Shown in pieces: positions 1 to 5,818 of a DNA stretch of 5,818 bases. The stretch's first letter is position 1. Each line of letters begins with the position of its first letter. A program made the translations under genes and the position numbers. Under the pieces are notes generated by a model. That model ran no database searches. It saw only the letters and a program-made list of their open reading frames with translations, and was not told where the DNA came from. The stretch is from Candidatus Parvarchaeota archaeon (GTDB taxonomy: Archaea; Nanobdellota; Nanobdellia; CSSed11-243R1): assembly GCA_003563585.1 (NCBI GenBank), contig PWUQ01000002.1:1-5818 (forward strand), written 5' to 3'.

Positions 1-2540
1 GAACGTATGTTATAATATTTTTCTACTTTGTAATATTTTTCAAGTAAGTCATCTACAAACGCCGCTGTTTTGTATACAATTTCAAGAGCAGATTCATCTT
101 GCCATTCCTTACAGTCTGGTAAAACTACATCCTGTGGAAACAATTCAAGTATTTGATTTTCATTTCTCAGCTCTTCTCCATAAATATCTTTTTCATAGCC
201 GAGTTCTCTTAATTTTTCTATACTAGTTCTAACTTCTTTTGGTTTGAAATGAGTCATTGGTGTTTCAATAGCATCGTATCTTACCGTGCCGTCCTTATTT
301 ACGTAAAGATTGTGTATGGCTCTGAGTATTCCTTTTTCTATAGGTTCGGAAATTCTCGTCTTATTTGAAGTCCCCCTAACTCCTTTTACCATATTGGGTA
401 ATGATATATTTAGATTTTTTATTGCGCTGTTCATTTTTTCGCGAACGTCTACTTTCTGTTTTTTATAATACACAGTGTCAATACCGCAATGTTTTTCCTG
501 TGTTGTTTCTCTTTCACATTTTCTACAGAATTTAATTATTTCTCCTTCAACATTGCATTTTTCACATTTTTTGAATATATCAATGCACCCACAATTGGGA
601 CATTTGAAATTCGGAAATTCTGATTCCACAAAACCTTTTTCTATAGCTTCGTTCATGCTTCTCATTCTTCCGCCTTGAGATGCTACGGGAAAAAGCATGT
701 GTGGGCGCCCCTTCATTTTTCTATGCTTTGCTTTCTCTGGCCTTCCAAGTCTTGCGCCAACGTATATGCCAGATTTGTCTTTTATTTTTACACATGAAAT
801 AGAATTTATCATTTCTAAAGGTTTTTTTGAAATGTCTGGTTTTTCTTCCGGCCATTTTTTATCTGGCAAATATCCAAATGCAAAAAGAATACCTACTGCA
901 GCTTCCCCTTTTATTTTTATACCGTTATCTATCAACGAATGTGGGACGCATAAATCTTCAAGAATTTTTTTTATGTTTTTATTATGTTCAAATATTATTT
1001 TTAAATCCGGGCTTTCATCTATGTTTGATTTTTTGAGCGTTTCAAATAATTGGATTGTTTCTTCCGAAGTTATGTCAGAATAAAAAAATGTGAGATTAGG
1101 ATGCAAAGGAATTTTATTTTCGATGGATATGTCTGCAAGTTGCATTGGACCCAAATCTTCTGGTAAATCAAATTCTCCTTTTGTGGCTTTTGCTAAATCC
1201 TGAACCCACCATTCCTCTACGTATGGACTTGGAACAAGAATATGGTTGTTCCTTGCAAATTCACCGTAAGCAAAAAGTAAGTCTCCCAAGAAAAGTATTT
1301 TTTTAACTTTATTTCTATATTTATTTGCGTCTTCTTCTGAATTAATTCTGACAACACTTTCATCCCAAAGTTTTACAACGGGGCCCTCTATGCTTGTGCA
1401 GGGTGTTGTTGAACATGCTTTTCCAGGTCTCTCTATTCTAAGCTGACTTCCGGTGGCTATAAAATCCCCTAATATTCTTGTGGTCGCTGGATGCACTCCA
1501 GCGGCTGCTAAACCACTAAGTCTTGAACGTCCATATCTTAATCTGAATCCTCCTTTTCTCATTGGATATGCAAAAACAGGCCTGCCCGCAACAATTTCAC
1601 GTATGTAAATATTGTTTGGTTTTATTTTTTCGTCCGAATTTTCTTTTTTTTCACTGGTGTGTAATTTTGATTTTATTTCTAGATATTCTTTGAGAAATGC
1701 CCACTCAGCAAGTTCGTACTCTTCGCCCCATTTTTCTATATTTTTCAATATTTTGGGAGCTTTTTGCGCAAGGCTTTCACAAAGAACTAAGCACATCCCA
1801 CCTCTTATCATAGGAGTTCCTATCCTCGATAAATCTTTATGTATCAAAACTTCTTTTCTAGATGTTGGGTCTCCGTTTATTTCCAGCGGAACATTATTTA
1901 ATAAAAATTCTAGTTCTTCTTTTTTTGGAAAATATTGAAGGCGCGCAACTACTTTATGATATGATTCTACTTCGCTTATGTTTCTCTCTATTTCTTCTTT
2001 TGTTATGTCAAAAGGTTCTAATTTGAATTTTCTCCGCAAATAATCTGCGATAATCAGTGTGACTGCTGCAGCAGTTCCTCCTGCCGCACGTATTGGTCCG
2101 GCAAAATAACATGAACCGTATTTTTTACCATCTTGTCTTTCCTTTATTCTAAATTCTATGAATCCTTCTAATGGTGCGGATACAACACCCATAGTCATAT
2201 ACGCAAGCCCTACACGTATACCTATCTCTATTGCTTCCTTATCATCTTTGAATTCGCAGAATTTTCCTTTTGCGACTTCTTCTGAAATTATTAAAGCAAC
2301 TCTCCAATCCCCGCTACCATGTGTGTCGTCAAGTTCTTTTAATCTTTTAACTAATCCCGAATTTATAATTTCTGGTTTGATGGCACCTATAAGTCCTTCA
2401 ACACGCTCGAAAATATTTTTTGCTAGGGGAATGTCTACTTTGCTCTCGGGGTCCCTTCCTTTTTTTCTTGCCTTTTCAGCCAATTCATATGCATTTTTAG
2501 TTTTCTTTTCAATTTCTTGAAAATATTCATCTATGTCCAT
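1..2540 (-). CDS. polC: DNA polymerase D large subunit DP2 (5' two-thirds; 3' end outside window)
   Basis: Catalytic subunit of the heterodimeric archaeal replicative polymerase PolD. I translated 846 codons plus 2 nt from the ATG at 2540 with no stop before the window edge. Family hallmarks in order: FAGPIRAAGGTAAA near residues 146-159, GGFRLRYGRSR at 330-340, GRPEKAKHRKMKGRPHMLF from 599, a cysteine cluster (C647/C650, C659/C662, C672/C675, C685) fitting the DP2 zinc-binding modules, then THFKPKEV near 760 and FVDDLLEKYY near 830. Family members usually run about 1,100-1,300 residues, so roughly a quarter to a third is missing. The catalytic aspartates (motif like NCDGDED in Pyrococcus) should lie about 60-70 residues past the edge. 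The ATG overlaps the DP1 stop by one base, and GAGG at 2549-2552 is a well-spaced Shine-Dalgarno site. No intein or frameshift is seen in the visible part. Confidence 0.97.
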   Translation of the reverse strand, partial: MDIDEYFQEIEKKTKNAYELAEKARKKGRDPESKVDIPLAKNIFERVEGLIGAIKPEIINSGLVKRLKELDDTHGSGDWRVALIISEEVAKGKFCEFKDDKEAIEIGIRVGLAYMTMGVVSAPLEGFIEFRIKERQDGKKYGSCYFAGPIRAAGGTAAAVTLIIADYLRRKFKLEPFDITKEEIERNISEVESYHKVVARLQYFPKKEELEFLLNNVPLEINGDPTSRKEVLIHKDLSRIGTPMIRGGMCLVLCESLAQKAPKILKNIEKWGEEYELAEWAFLKEYLEIKSKLHTSEKKENSDEKIKPNNIYIREIVAGRPVFAYPMRKGGFRLRYGRSRLSGLAAAGVHPATTRILGDFIATGSQLRIERPGKACSTTPCTSIEGPVVKLWDESVVRINSEEDANKYRNKVKKILFLGDLLFAYGEFARNNHILVPSPYVEEWWVQDLAKATKGEFDLPEDLGPMQLADISIENKIPLHPNLTFFYSDITSEETIQLFETLKKSNIDESPDLKIIFEHNKNIKKILEDLCVPHSLIDNGIKIKGEAAVGILFAFGYLPDKKWPEEKPDISKKPLEMINSISCVKIKDKSGIYVGARLGRPEKAKHRKMKGRPHMLFPVASQGGRMRSMNEAIEKGFVESEFPNFKCPNCGCIDIFKKCEKCNVEGEIIKFCRKCERETTQEKHCGIDTVYYKKQKVDVREKMNSAIKNLNISLPNMVKGVRGTSNKTRISEPIEKGILRAIHNLYVNKDGTVRYDAIETPMTHFKPKEVRTSIEKLRELGYEKDIYGEELRNENQILELFPQDVVLPDCKEWQDESALEIVYKTAAFVDDLLEKYYKVEKYYNIR

Positions 2541-3991
2541 TAGACAAACCTCATAACTTTTACTTTATTATTCTGTAAATTTAATATCGGGACATGTCCT
2601 GGTGTTGGATTGTGTCCCACTTTTAATTGAAATTCTGTTTTGTCTTGAAAACATCCGTTATTGATTGTGTGTATGTTTCTGTATCTCCCGACAGATGTGT
2701 AGTGTATGTGTCCTGTCGTGAAAATGTCTGGTATTTTATCTATAGCCAAAAAATCTTGTGGTGTTGGGTCTATTCTTGTAGCTGTGTGTGTCGGAGAAAG
2801 ATGTCTTTTCTTCAATAAAAATTTCATTATTTCATCTCCTCTTTCGTACCCCTTTTCTCTTAATTTTGGAACTTCAGCAACAAAATGGTCAAAAGAAGAA
2901 CCGTGATACATTAAAACATTAAAACCAGAAAATGTTTTTGTCTTGTGAATATTTACATACGCGGGGTTGGAAAGCATTGTTGCGTTTTCTAGTTCATAAA
3001 GAGGTGCTGCGATATCTTCGAATAGAGGGTGTTGTGGCTCAGCAAGTTTTAATGCATCGTGATTCCCTGGTATCATTATTATTTGAACATCCTTAGGTAT
3101 CCTATGCATGTACTTAGCGAACTCCCTATATTGGTCATATATGTTTTTTATTATGAGTTCTTTTTCCTGTCCTGGATAAACGCCTACCCCATCTACAAGG
3201 TCTCCGCTAACAAAGAGGTATTTCGTCTTGTCTGCTATTCTCTTTTGTTCTGCGCTCCCAGTTTCACCGCGCATCCACTTCACGAATTGTCCAAACGATT
3301 CTGTAAGAAACATGTTACTTCCTACGTGTATGTCTGAAATGAATGCTGCGTACACTTCTTCCTCGGCTTTTTTTGGGTCTCTTCTGGGTATTTCCGGGAA
3401 TAATATTTTGCTTGCATAAACATAATTTTTAGAACTTACTCCAACTACACCTATGACTTCATCGCAAACTAATTCTCCTGCAACGTCTTCTGCACCTTCC
3501 TTTAAATAAACACTTACTGTACCCGAAGGGTCTTCTAAAGTTATTATATATTTTCCAGAAAATGTTTTATGTATATTACTAATTAATCCTATAAGCGCAA
3601 CTTCATTTCTTCCAGTCATGCTTTCAATTCTTTTTATAGATATTACGCTGCGCATTTCTTCTCTGTTCAAAAGAATTTTTTTGATTCTTTCATATCTATC
3701 TGAATAATAATTTACCCAATCATTTAATGCGGTTTCTTTTCTTTTTTGCACATAGTTTTTTTTTATTTCTATTTTTGTTTCAATTTCACTTCTGTTGGAT
3801 TTTGGCCTTTTGACAATTATTTCCTTTTTCTGCGCCAAAAAAGTTTCATATAAATCAGGAGAAATTATGCAGGGTTTAGTTTCTAAATTTTTCAGAAATT
3901 CCAAAAAAGAATTGACTTTATCTTCTTCGACTTCGAGGCCGGGAGAAACTAAAAATCCTTTCTCAGCAATTTTAGAAATTGATTTGTCCAT
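2540..3991 (-). CDS. polB: DNA polymerase D small subunit DP1 (3'-5' exonuclease)
   Basis: Proofreading and structural partner of DP2 in PolD. From the ATG at 3991 the product is 483 residues. Residues ~1-110 are a lysine/glutamate-rich, mostly helical N-terminal part. Residues ~127-202 look like the OB fold (VALIGLISNIHKT...ITLEDPSGTVSVYL). The rest is a calcineurin/Mre11-like phosphoesterase with every metal-binding motif intact: DIH (D220, H222), GDLVD (D264, D267), GNHD (309-312), YHG (H363) and GHIH (427-430). It should therefore be an active nuclease, unlike the inactive small subunits of eukaryotic polymerases. At 483 residues it is short next to Pyrococcus DP1 (just over 600), mainly because the linker before the OB fold is short. 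An in-frame TTG at 4000 would add three residues; I prefer the ATG. No Shine-Dalgarno site precedes it and it begins 9 nt after the cdc6 stop, so translation is probably coupled. Confidence 0.97.
   Translation of the reverse strand: MDKSISKIAEKGFLVSPGLEVEEDKVNSFLEFLKNLETKPCIISPDLYETFLAQKKEIIVKRPKSNRSEIETKIEIKKNYVQKRKETALNDWVNYYSDRYERIKKILLNREEMRSVISIKRIESMTGRNEVALIGLISNIHKTFSGKYIITLEDPSGTVSVYLKEGAEDVAGELVCDEVIGVVGVSSKNYVYASKILFPEIPRRDPKKAEEEVYAAFISDIHVGSNMFLTESFGQFVKWMRGETGSAEQKRIADKTKYLFVSGDLVDGVGVYPGQEKELIIKNIYDQYREFAKYMHRIPKDVQIIMIPGNHDALKLAEPQHPLFEDIAAPLYELENATMLSNPAYVNIHKTKTFSGFNVLMYHGSSFDHFVAEVPKLREKGYERGDEIMKFLLKKRHLSPTHTATRIDPTPQDFLAIDKIPDIFTTGHIHYTSVGRYRNIHTINNGCFQDKTEFQLKVGHNPTPGHVPILNLQNNKVKVMRFV
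2549..2552 (-). promoter_or_regulatory. Shine-Dalgarno site for DP2 inside the DP1 3' end
   Basis: GAGG (followed by T) lies within the last codons of DP1, with 8 nt between it and the DP2 ATG. It supports the ATG at 2540 as the start. Neither of the two upstream genes has a comparable site, so DP2 is the only one of the three with a visible ribosome-binding sequence. Confidence 0.6.
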
Positions 3992-4000
3992 AATTATCAA

Positions 4001-5212
4001 TTAAAGTCCGAGGTTTGTTTTCAAATTTTTTCCAACGTTGTTGACTATTTCTTTTGTCATACTCAATGAAATTTCTCTTGTTCTTCCATATCTTCCTTTT
4101 GAAATAACTTTTGCATTTATAATTCCTAACATATCAAGTTCAGCTATTAGATCCGAAACTCTTCTTTGAGTTAATGGTTTTGATGATGTTCTTATGCAAA
4201 CACTTTTGTAAACATCGTAAATCTCGCCGGTATAAACTTCCTCTTCTTCTTTTCTGTTTTTTAAAAGTAACAAGGTTGCGTAAAGAACTGATTGAGATTG
4301 TTTTGGTAATTTTTCTACCACTTCTTCTATTGTTTCTTTTTCAATTTTTTCTTCAGCAGAATCAACATCGTCTTCTTCTACTTTGTCCTTACCCATTCTT
4401 TCAGCCAACTCTCCTGCTACACGAAGTAAATCTAATGCTCTTCTTGCATCTCCATGTTCTCTTGCTGCGTAAGCAGCGCACTTTGATATGACTGATTCTG
4501 AAATAACTCCTCCATTAAATGCTTGTTCTGCTCTTTCATTAAGTATGTCTTTTATTTGAAGCGCATCATATGGAGGAAAAACTATTTCTTCTTCGTTTAA
4601 AGACGAGCGGACTCGTGGATCTAAATTATTTATGAACGTGACATCATTTGAAATGCCTATGATATTTAATTTTGCATTTTTAAGTTCTTGATTTATTCTG
4701 GTTAAATTGTATAGAACCTCATCACCACATTTATCTAATAGACGGTCAACTTCATCTAAAACCAAAATAACTATTATTTCTTTTTCATCAATGATTTCAT
4801 AAAATATTTTATATACCTCACTTGTTGGCAGGCCTGTTGCTGGAACGTCTTGTCCAAATTCTCTTGCTAGTTGCGCGATTAATCTATATTCTGTGTCTGC
4901 AACTTTTCCCATTTTACAATTTAAATAAACTATTTTCAAAGGTATATCTTTTTTCTCAGAAATATTAGAAAGTTGTTTGCAAACATAATTTGCGCATAAA
5001 GATTTTCCAGTTCCTGTCTTTCCATATATAAAAATATTAGATGGTTTTTCTTTTCTTAAACAAGGTGCGAGGATTTTGGCCACTGTAGAAATTTGTTCTT
5101 CTCTATGTGGAATATTTTCAGGTTTATATTTAATAGATAAAATATCTTTATTTGAAAATATAGGTCTCTTATTCAAATATTCCTCAAAAATATTTTCTAT
5201 CGCTACCCCCAT
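4001..5212 (-). CDS. cdc6: Orc1/Cdc6 replication initiator (AAA+ ATPase)
   Basis: Archaeal origin-binding initiator, combining roles of eukaryotic Orc1 and Cdc6: it binds ORB elements and recruits the MCM helicase. The product is 403 residues, a normal length. Visible AAA+ parts: PENIPHREEQ at 31-40, Walker A GKTGTGKS at 64-71, Walker B VLDEVD with D153/E154, sensor 1 GISND with N189, a box VII arginine-finger region LDPRVRSSL (R200/R202), the initiator-specific segment around FPPYDALQIKDIL (212-224), and sensor 2 GDARRALD (R257). Residues ~300-395 form the winged helix, with TQRRVSDLIAELDMLGI as the likely recognition helix and SKGRYGRTREISL as the wing. All ATPase residues are present, so it should switch with ATP. 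It is the first gene of the unit and lies beside a cluster of ORBs, which suggests an Orc1-1-type initiator acting on its own neighbouring origin. The ATG lies about 26 nt from a TATA box. Confidence 0.97.
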   Translation of the reverse strand: MGVAIENIFEEYLNKRPIFSNKDILSIKYKPENIPHREEQISTVAKILAPCLRKEKPSNIFIYGKTGTGKSLCANYVCKQLSNISEKKDIPLKIVYLNCKMGKVADTEYRLIAQLAREFGQDVPATGLPTSEVYKIFYEIIDEKEIIVILVLDEVDRLLDKCGDEVLYNLTRINQELKNAKLNIIGISNDVTFINNLDPRVRSSLNEEEIVFPPYDALQIKDILNERAEQAFNGGVISESVISKCAAYAAREHGDARRALDLLRVAGELAERMGKDKVEEDDVDSAEEKIEKETIEEVVEKLPKQSQSVLYATLLLLKNRKEEEEVYTGEIYDVYKSVCIRTSSKPLTQRRVSDLIAELDMLGIINAKVISKGRYGRTREISLSMTKEIVNNVGKNLKTNLGL

Positions 5213-5234
5213 AGTATTTTTTCAATTAATTTAG

Positions 5235-5250
5235 TATATAAATTGTTTTG
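5235..5250 (-). promoter_or_regulatory. TATA box and BRE of the cdc6-DP1-DP2 unit, leaderless spacing
   Basis: On the minus strand TTTATATA (5242-5235) is a textbook archaeal TATA box, preceded by CAAAACAA (5250-5243), a plausible TFB recognition element. Its centre is about 26 bases upstream of the cdc6 ATG. Archaeal transcription normally starts about that far from the box, so the mRNA probably begins at or within a few bases of the ATG. There is no Shine-Dalgarno site in the 15 bases before the ATG, which agrees with a leaderless message. A second AT-rich match at 5251-5266 could be an alternative box giving a leader of roughly 10-20 nt. Confidence 0.65.
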
Positions 5251-5267
5251 TATACTATAAAATATAG

Positions 5268-5280
5268 TTCCATATGAAAT
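5268..5280. promoter_or_regulatory. ORB dyad core without G-string, upstream of the cdc6 promoter
   Basis: TTCCATATGAAAT reproduces the TTCCA-nnn-GAAA core of the boxes but is followed by a T-run instead of G. CATATG at its centre makes it nearly symmetric, so it can be read on either strand. It lies about 20 bp upstream of the cdc6 TATA/BRE, where a bound initiator could influence transcription. A regulatory role is inference only. Confidence 0.4.
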
Positions 5281-5289
5281 ATTTTTTTT

Positions 5290-5309
5290 GAACCTTGTTT
5301 ACTTGTAGA
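5290..5309 (-). promoter_or_regulatory. Degenerate ORB-like half site
   Basis: The minus strand carries AAACAAGGTT, matching the right half of the boxes, but the TTCCA half is absent. It lies 29 bp from the box at 5319-5338. It may be a relic or a weak site. Confidence 0.3.
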
Positions 5310-5318
5310 GCTCACACA

Positions 5319-5338
5319 TACCTTTATTTCATGTGGAG
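5319..5338 (-). promoter_or_regulatory. Origin recognition box L1 (inverted)
   Basis: Read on the minus strand this is CTCCACATGAAATAAAGGTA. It has a full TCCA half, the GAAA block at the same spacing and a weakened G-string (GGTATG). It starts 75 bp from the box at 5394-5413 in the same inverted orientation, and lies about 100 bp upstream of the cdc6 start. Confidence 0.68.
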
Positions 5339-5393
5339 AAACGTATATTATTTTGTGGTGTAGCGCAAAAATTAGGGTTTTATATACCTATAA

Positions 5394-5413
5394 CACCTTT
5401 GTTTCATATGTAT
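5394..5413 (-). promoter_or_regulatory. Origin recognition box L2 (inverted)
   Basis: Read on the minus strand this is ATACATATGAAACAAAGGTG. The GAAACAA block and the following GGTG match the right-hand boxes, while the TTCCA half is degraded to ATACA. Its G-rich end points left, away from the AT-rich core, so it is inverted relative to the three right-hand boxes. Confidence 0.68.
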
Positions 5414-5430
5414 TTAATATAATATATATT

Positions 5431-5441
5431 TTCTAAAAGAA
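5431..5441. repeat. Left copy of the TTCTAAAAGAA palindrome
   Basis: An exact 11-base copy of the centre of the inverted repeat at 5635-5655, on the other side of the AT-rich core. Here the symmetry does not extend beyond TTCT/AGAA. It lies 17 bases to the right of the box at 5394-5413. Confidence 0.5.
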
Positions 5442-5516
5442 TATGTGGTTTTAAGCTTATAAATTCGTCTCCTTTTAATAATAAAAAGATTTTTGTTTTT
5501 CTTTTTGCTTTATCTC

Positions 5517-5602
5517 TTTATTTTATTATTATATTATATATTATCTATATAGTAAATATATATATAATATATATAATATAATATATATTTATTAATATTA
5601 AT
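5517..5602. other. AT-rich duplex unwinding element
   Basis: Over 86 bp only C5545 and G5552 are not A/T. The right half (5555-5600) is mostly alternating TA/AT steps, which melt easily and stack weakly. It lies directly beside the best ORB (5606) and between the two oppositely oriented box groups, the expected place for initial strand opening and MCM loading. The flank at 5488-5530 is T-rich on the plus strand rather than alternating, so the two strands differ in composition there. Confidence 0.75.
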
Positions 5603-5605
5603 GAT

Positions 5606-5625
5606 TTCCACTGGAAACAAGGGGG
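5606..5625 (+). promoter_or_regulatory. Origin recognition box R1 (canonical)
   Basis: TTCCACTGGAAACAAGGGGG contains the dyad TTTCCA-C-TGGAAA (from 5605) followed by ACAA and a run of five G. This is close to the classical ORB seen in Sulfolobus and Pyrococcus origins, where the winged helix of Orc1 reads the dyad half and the AAA+ module contacts the G-string side. It begins four bases after the AT-rich core ends. Confidence 0.88.
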
Positions 5626-5634
5626 AACCTATAT

Positions 5635-5655
5635 TTTACTTCTAAAAGAAGTAAA
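5635..5655. repeat. Perfect 9-bp inverted repeat, 3-nt loop
   Basis: TTTACTTCT at 5635-5643 is separated by AAA from its exact complement AGAAGTAAA at 5647-5655. It sits between two ORBs and is followed by GGAGGGAG. Its central 11 bases (TTCTAAAAGAA, 5640-5650) recur at 5431-5441. Low GC and lack of a T-run make a terminator unlikely; a protein-binding palindrome or small cruciform fits better. Confidence 0.6.
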
Positions 5656-5670
5656 GGAGGGAGTTTTAAG

Positions 5671-5690
5671 TTCCAAATGAAAAAGAGGGG
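5671..5690 (+). promoter_or_regulatory. Origin recognition box R2 (variant)
   Basis: TTCCAAATGAAAAAGAGGGG keeps TTCCA, the GAAA block at the same spacing, and a run of four G. It is in the same orientation as the box at 5606 and starts 65 bp after it. The second half of the dyad is ATGAAA instead of TGGAAA. Confidence 0.72.
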
Positions 5691-5747
5691 TGTCTAAAAA
5701 ATATTTTTTTGAATAGAATTATTTTTTGAAGATTTTTAAAATCAAAA

Positions 5748-5767
5748 CTCCAACAGAAACAAGGGTG
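5748..5767 (+). promoter_or_regulatory. Origin recognition box R3
   Basis: CTCCAACAGAAACAAGGGTG shares TCCA and then an uninterrupted GAAACAAGGG with the box at 5606, at identical spacing. It is followed by TGAGGGTGTT, which adds a second G-rich cluster. It lies 77 bp after the box at 5671 and ends just before the possible gene end at 5776. Confidence 0.75.
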
Positions 5768-5775
5768 TGAGGGTG

Positions 5776-5818
5776 TTATATTTTAATTTCAGATAAAAGT
5801 TTCGCAACACTTTCTTTA
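5776..5818 (-). CDS. Possible C-terminus of a gene entering from the right
   Basis: On the minus strand 5817-5779 reads KESVAKLLSEIKI followed by TAA at 5778-5776. The peptide has an amphipathic, coding-like composition and the stop falls right after the last ORB when approached from the right. With only 13 residues visible no family can be named, and chance is a fair alternative. If real, this gene is co-oriented with cdc6 and the origin lies between the two. Confidence 0.3.
   Translation of the reverse strand, partial: KESVAKLLSEIKI

Larger units (their letters stand above)
5213..5775. other. oriC: Putative chromosomal replication origin (oriC)
   Basis: This non-coding stretch upstream of the initiator gene has the parts expected of an archaeal origin. 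Two clear origin recognition boxes lie on the minus strand (5319-5338, 5394-5413), an extremely AT-rich core follows (5517-5602), and three boxes lie on the plus strand (5606-5625, 5671-5690, 5748-5767). The G-rich ends of both groups point away from the core. No open frame of convincing length fills the interval. Archaeal origins commonly adjoin an orc1/cdc6 gene, and Pyrococcus oriC sits beside an orc1/cdc6-PolD cluster. Function is inferred from motifs and context. Confidence 0.85.

Noticed and set aside
475..2520. Open frames on the plus strand at 475-678, 697-1083, 1612-1938 and 2158-2520
   Set aside because: They lie antisense to the continuous DP2 frame, which shows strong family motifs throughout. 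Their products are rich in F, S, L and I, as expected from the complement of a lysine/glutamate-rich AT-biased gene.
1..2540. Intein in DP2
   Set aside because: Some archaeal DP2 genes carry an intein, in Pyrococcus horikoshii near the catalytic aspartates. The visible part reads through without an insertion; the usual insertion site lies beyond the window edge, so its absence there cannot be judged.
3998..4000. TTG at 4000 as the DP1 start
   Set aside because: It is in frame and would add only three residues, but the ATG at 3991 is the better start codon and neither has a clear ribosome-binding site. It remains possible.
2627..4491. Open frames on the plus strand opposite DP1 and cdc6 (for example 3059-3337, 3795-4004, 4174-4491)
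   Set aside because: They are antisense to genes with intact catalytic motifs, low-complexity in composition and have no supporting ribosome sites or recognisable domains.
5378..5386. TATA-like TTTTATATA in the origin that could drive a non-coding RNA
   Set aside because: The region is AT-rich enough to give such matches by chance, and no RNA structure, terminator or reading frame follows on either strand.
5696..5709. AAAAAATATTTTTT palindrome as a hairpin or terminator
   Set aside because: A pure A/T low-complexity palindrome is expected often at this base composition and would form a very weak hairpin.
5213..5818. CRISPR array, tRNA or insertion-sequence remnants in the intergenic region
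   Set aside because: The repeated units are short, irregularly spaced and inverted around a core, which fits ORBs and not CRISPR. I saw no cloverleaf-like arms, terminal inverted repeats or transposase fragments.

Overview
The window looks like the replication-origin region of a low-GC archaeon that uses D-family DNA polymerase (PolD). Three genes on the minus strand read leftward in the order Orc1/Cdc6 initiator, PolD small subunit (DP1), PolD large subunit (DP2, cut by the left edge). PolD is found in Euryarchaeota, DPANN and some other archaeal groups but not in Sulfolobus-type Crenarchaeota, so a euryarchaeal or DPANN genome is the best guess. I cannot place it more finely from the sequence alone.

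Layout. Positions 1-2540 encode the first 846 codons of DP2 in one uninterrupted frame. Positions 2540-3991 encode DP1, whose stop codon overlaps the DP2 start by one base (TAATG). Positions 4001-5212 encode Orc1/Cdc6, whose stop lies 9 nt before the DP1 ATG. The spacing indicates one transcription unit carrying the initiator and both subunits of the replicative polymerase. The same initiator plus PolD neighbourhood is known next to oriC in Pyrococcus.

Positions 5213-5775 are non-coding and appear to be the origin. They hold a promoter for cdc6 placed for a leaderless mRNA, two clear origin recognition boxes (ORBs) on the minus strand, an 86-bp stretch containing only two G/C bases (the likely unwinding element), and three ORBs on the plus strand. 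The two groups point away from each other, as in well-studied archaeal origins. The best box, at 5606-5625, carries the TTCCA-C-TGGAA dyad followed by a G-string, like the classical Sulfolobus/Pyrococcus ORB. The other boxes share a variant core, CCANATGAAA. An 11-bp palindrome (TTCTAAAAGAA) occurs once on each side of the AT-rich block and may be an extra origin element. The last ~43 bases may be the 3' end of another minus-strand gene.

Working model (inference): Orc1/Cdc6 made from the first gene binds the adjacent boxes, opens the AT-rich core, and is co-expressed with the polymerase that then copies the chromosome.
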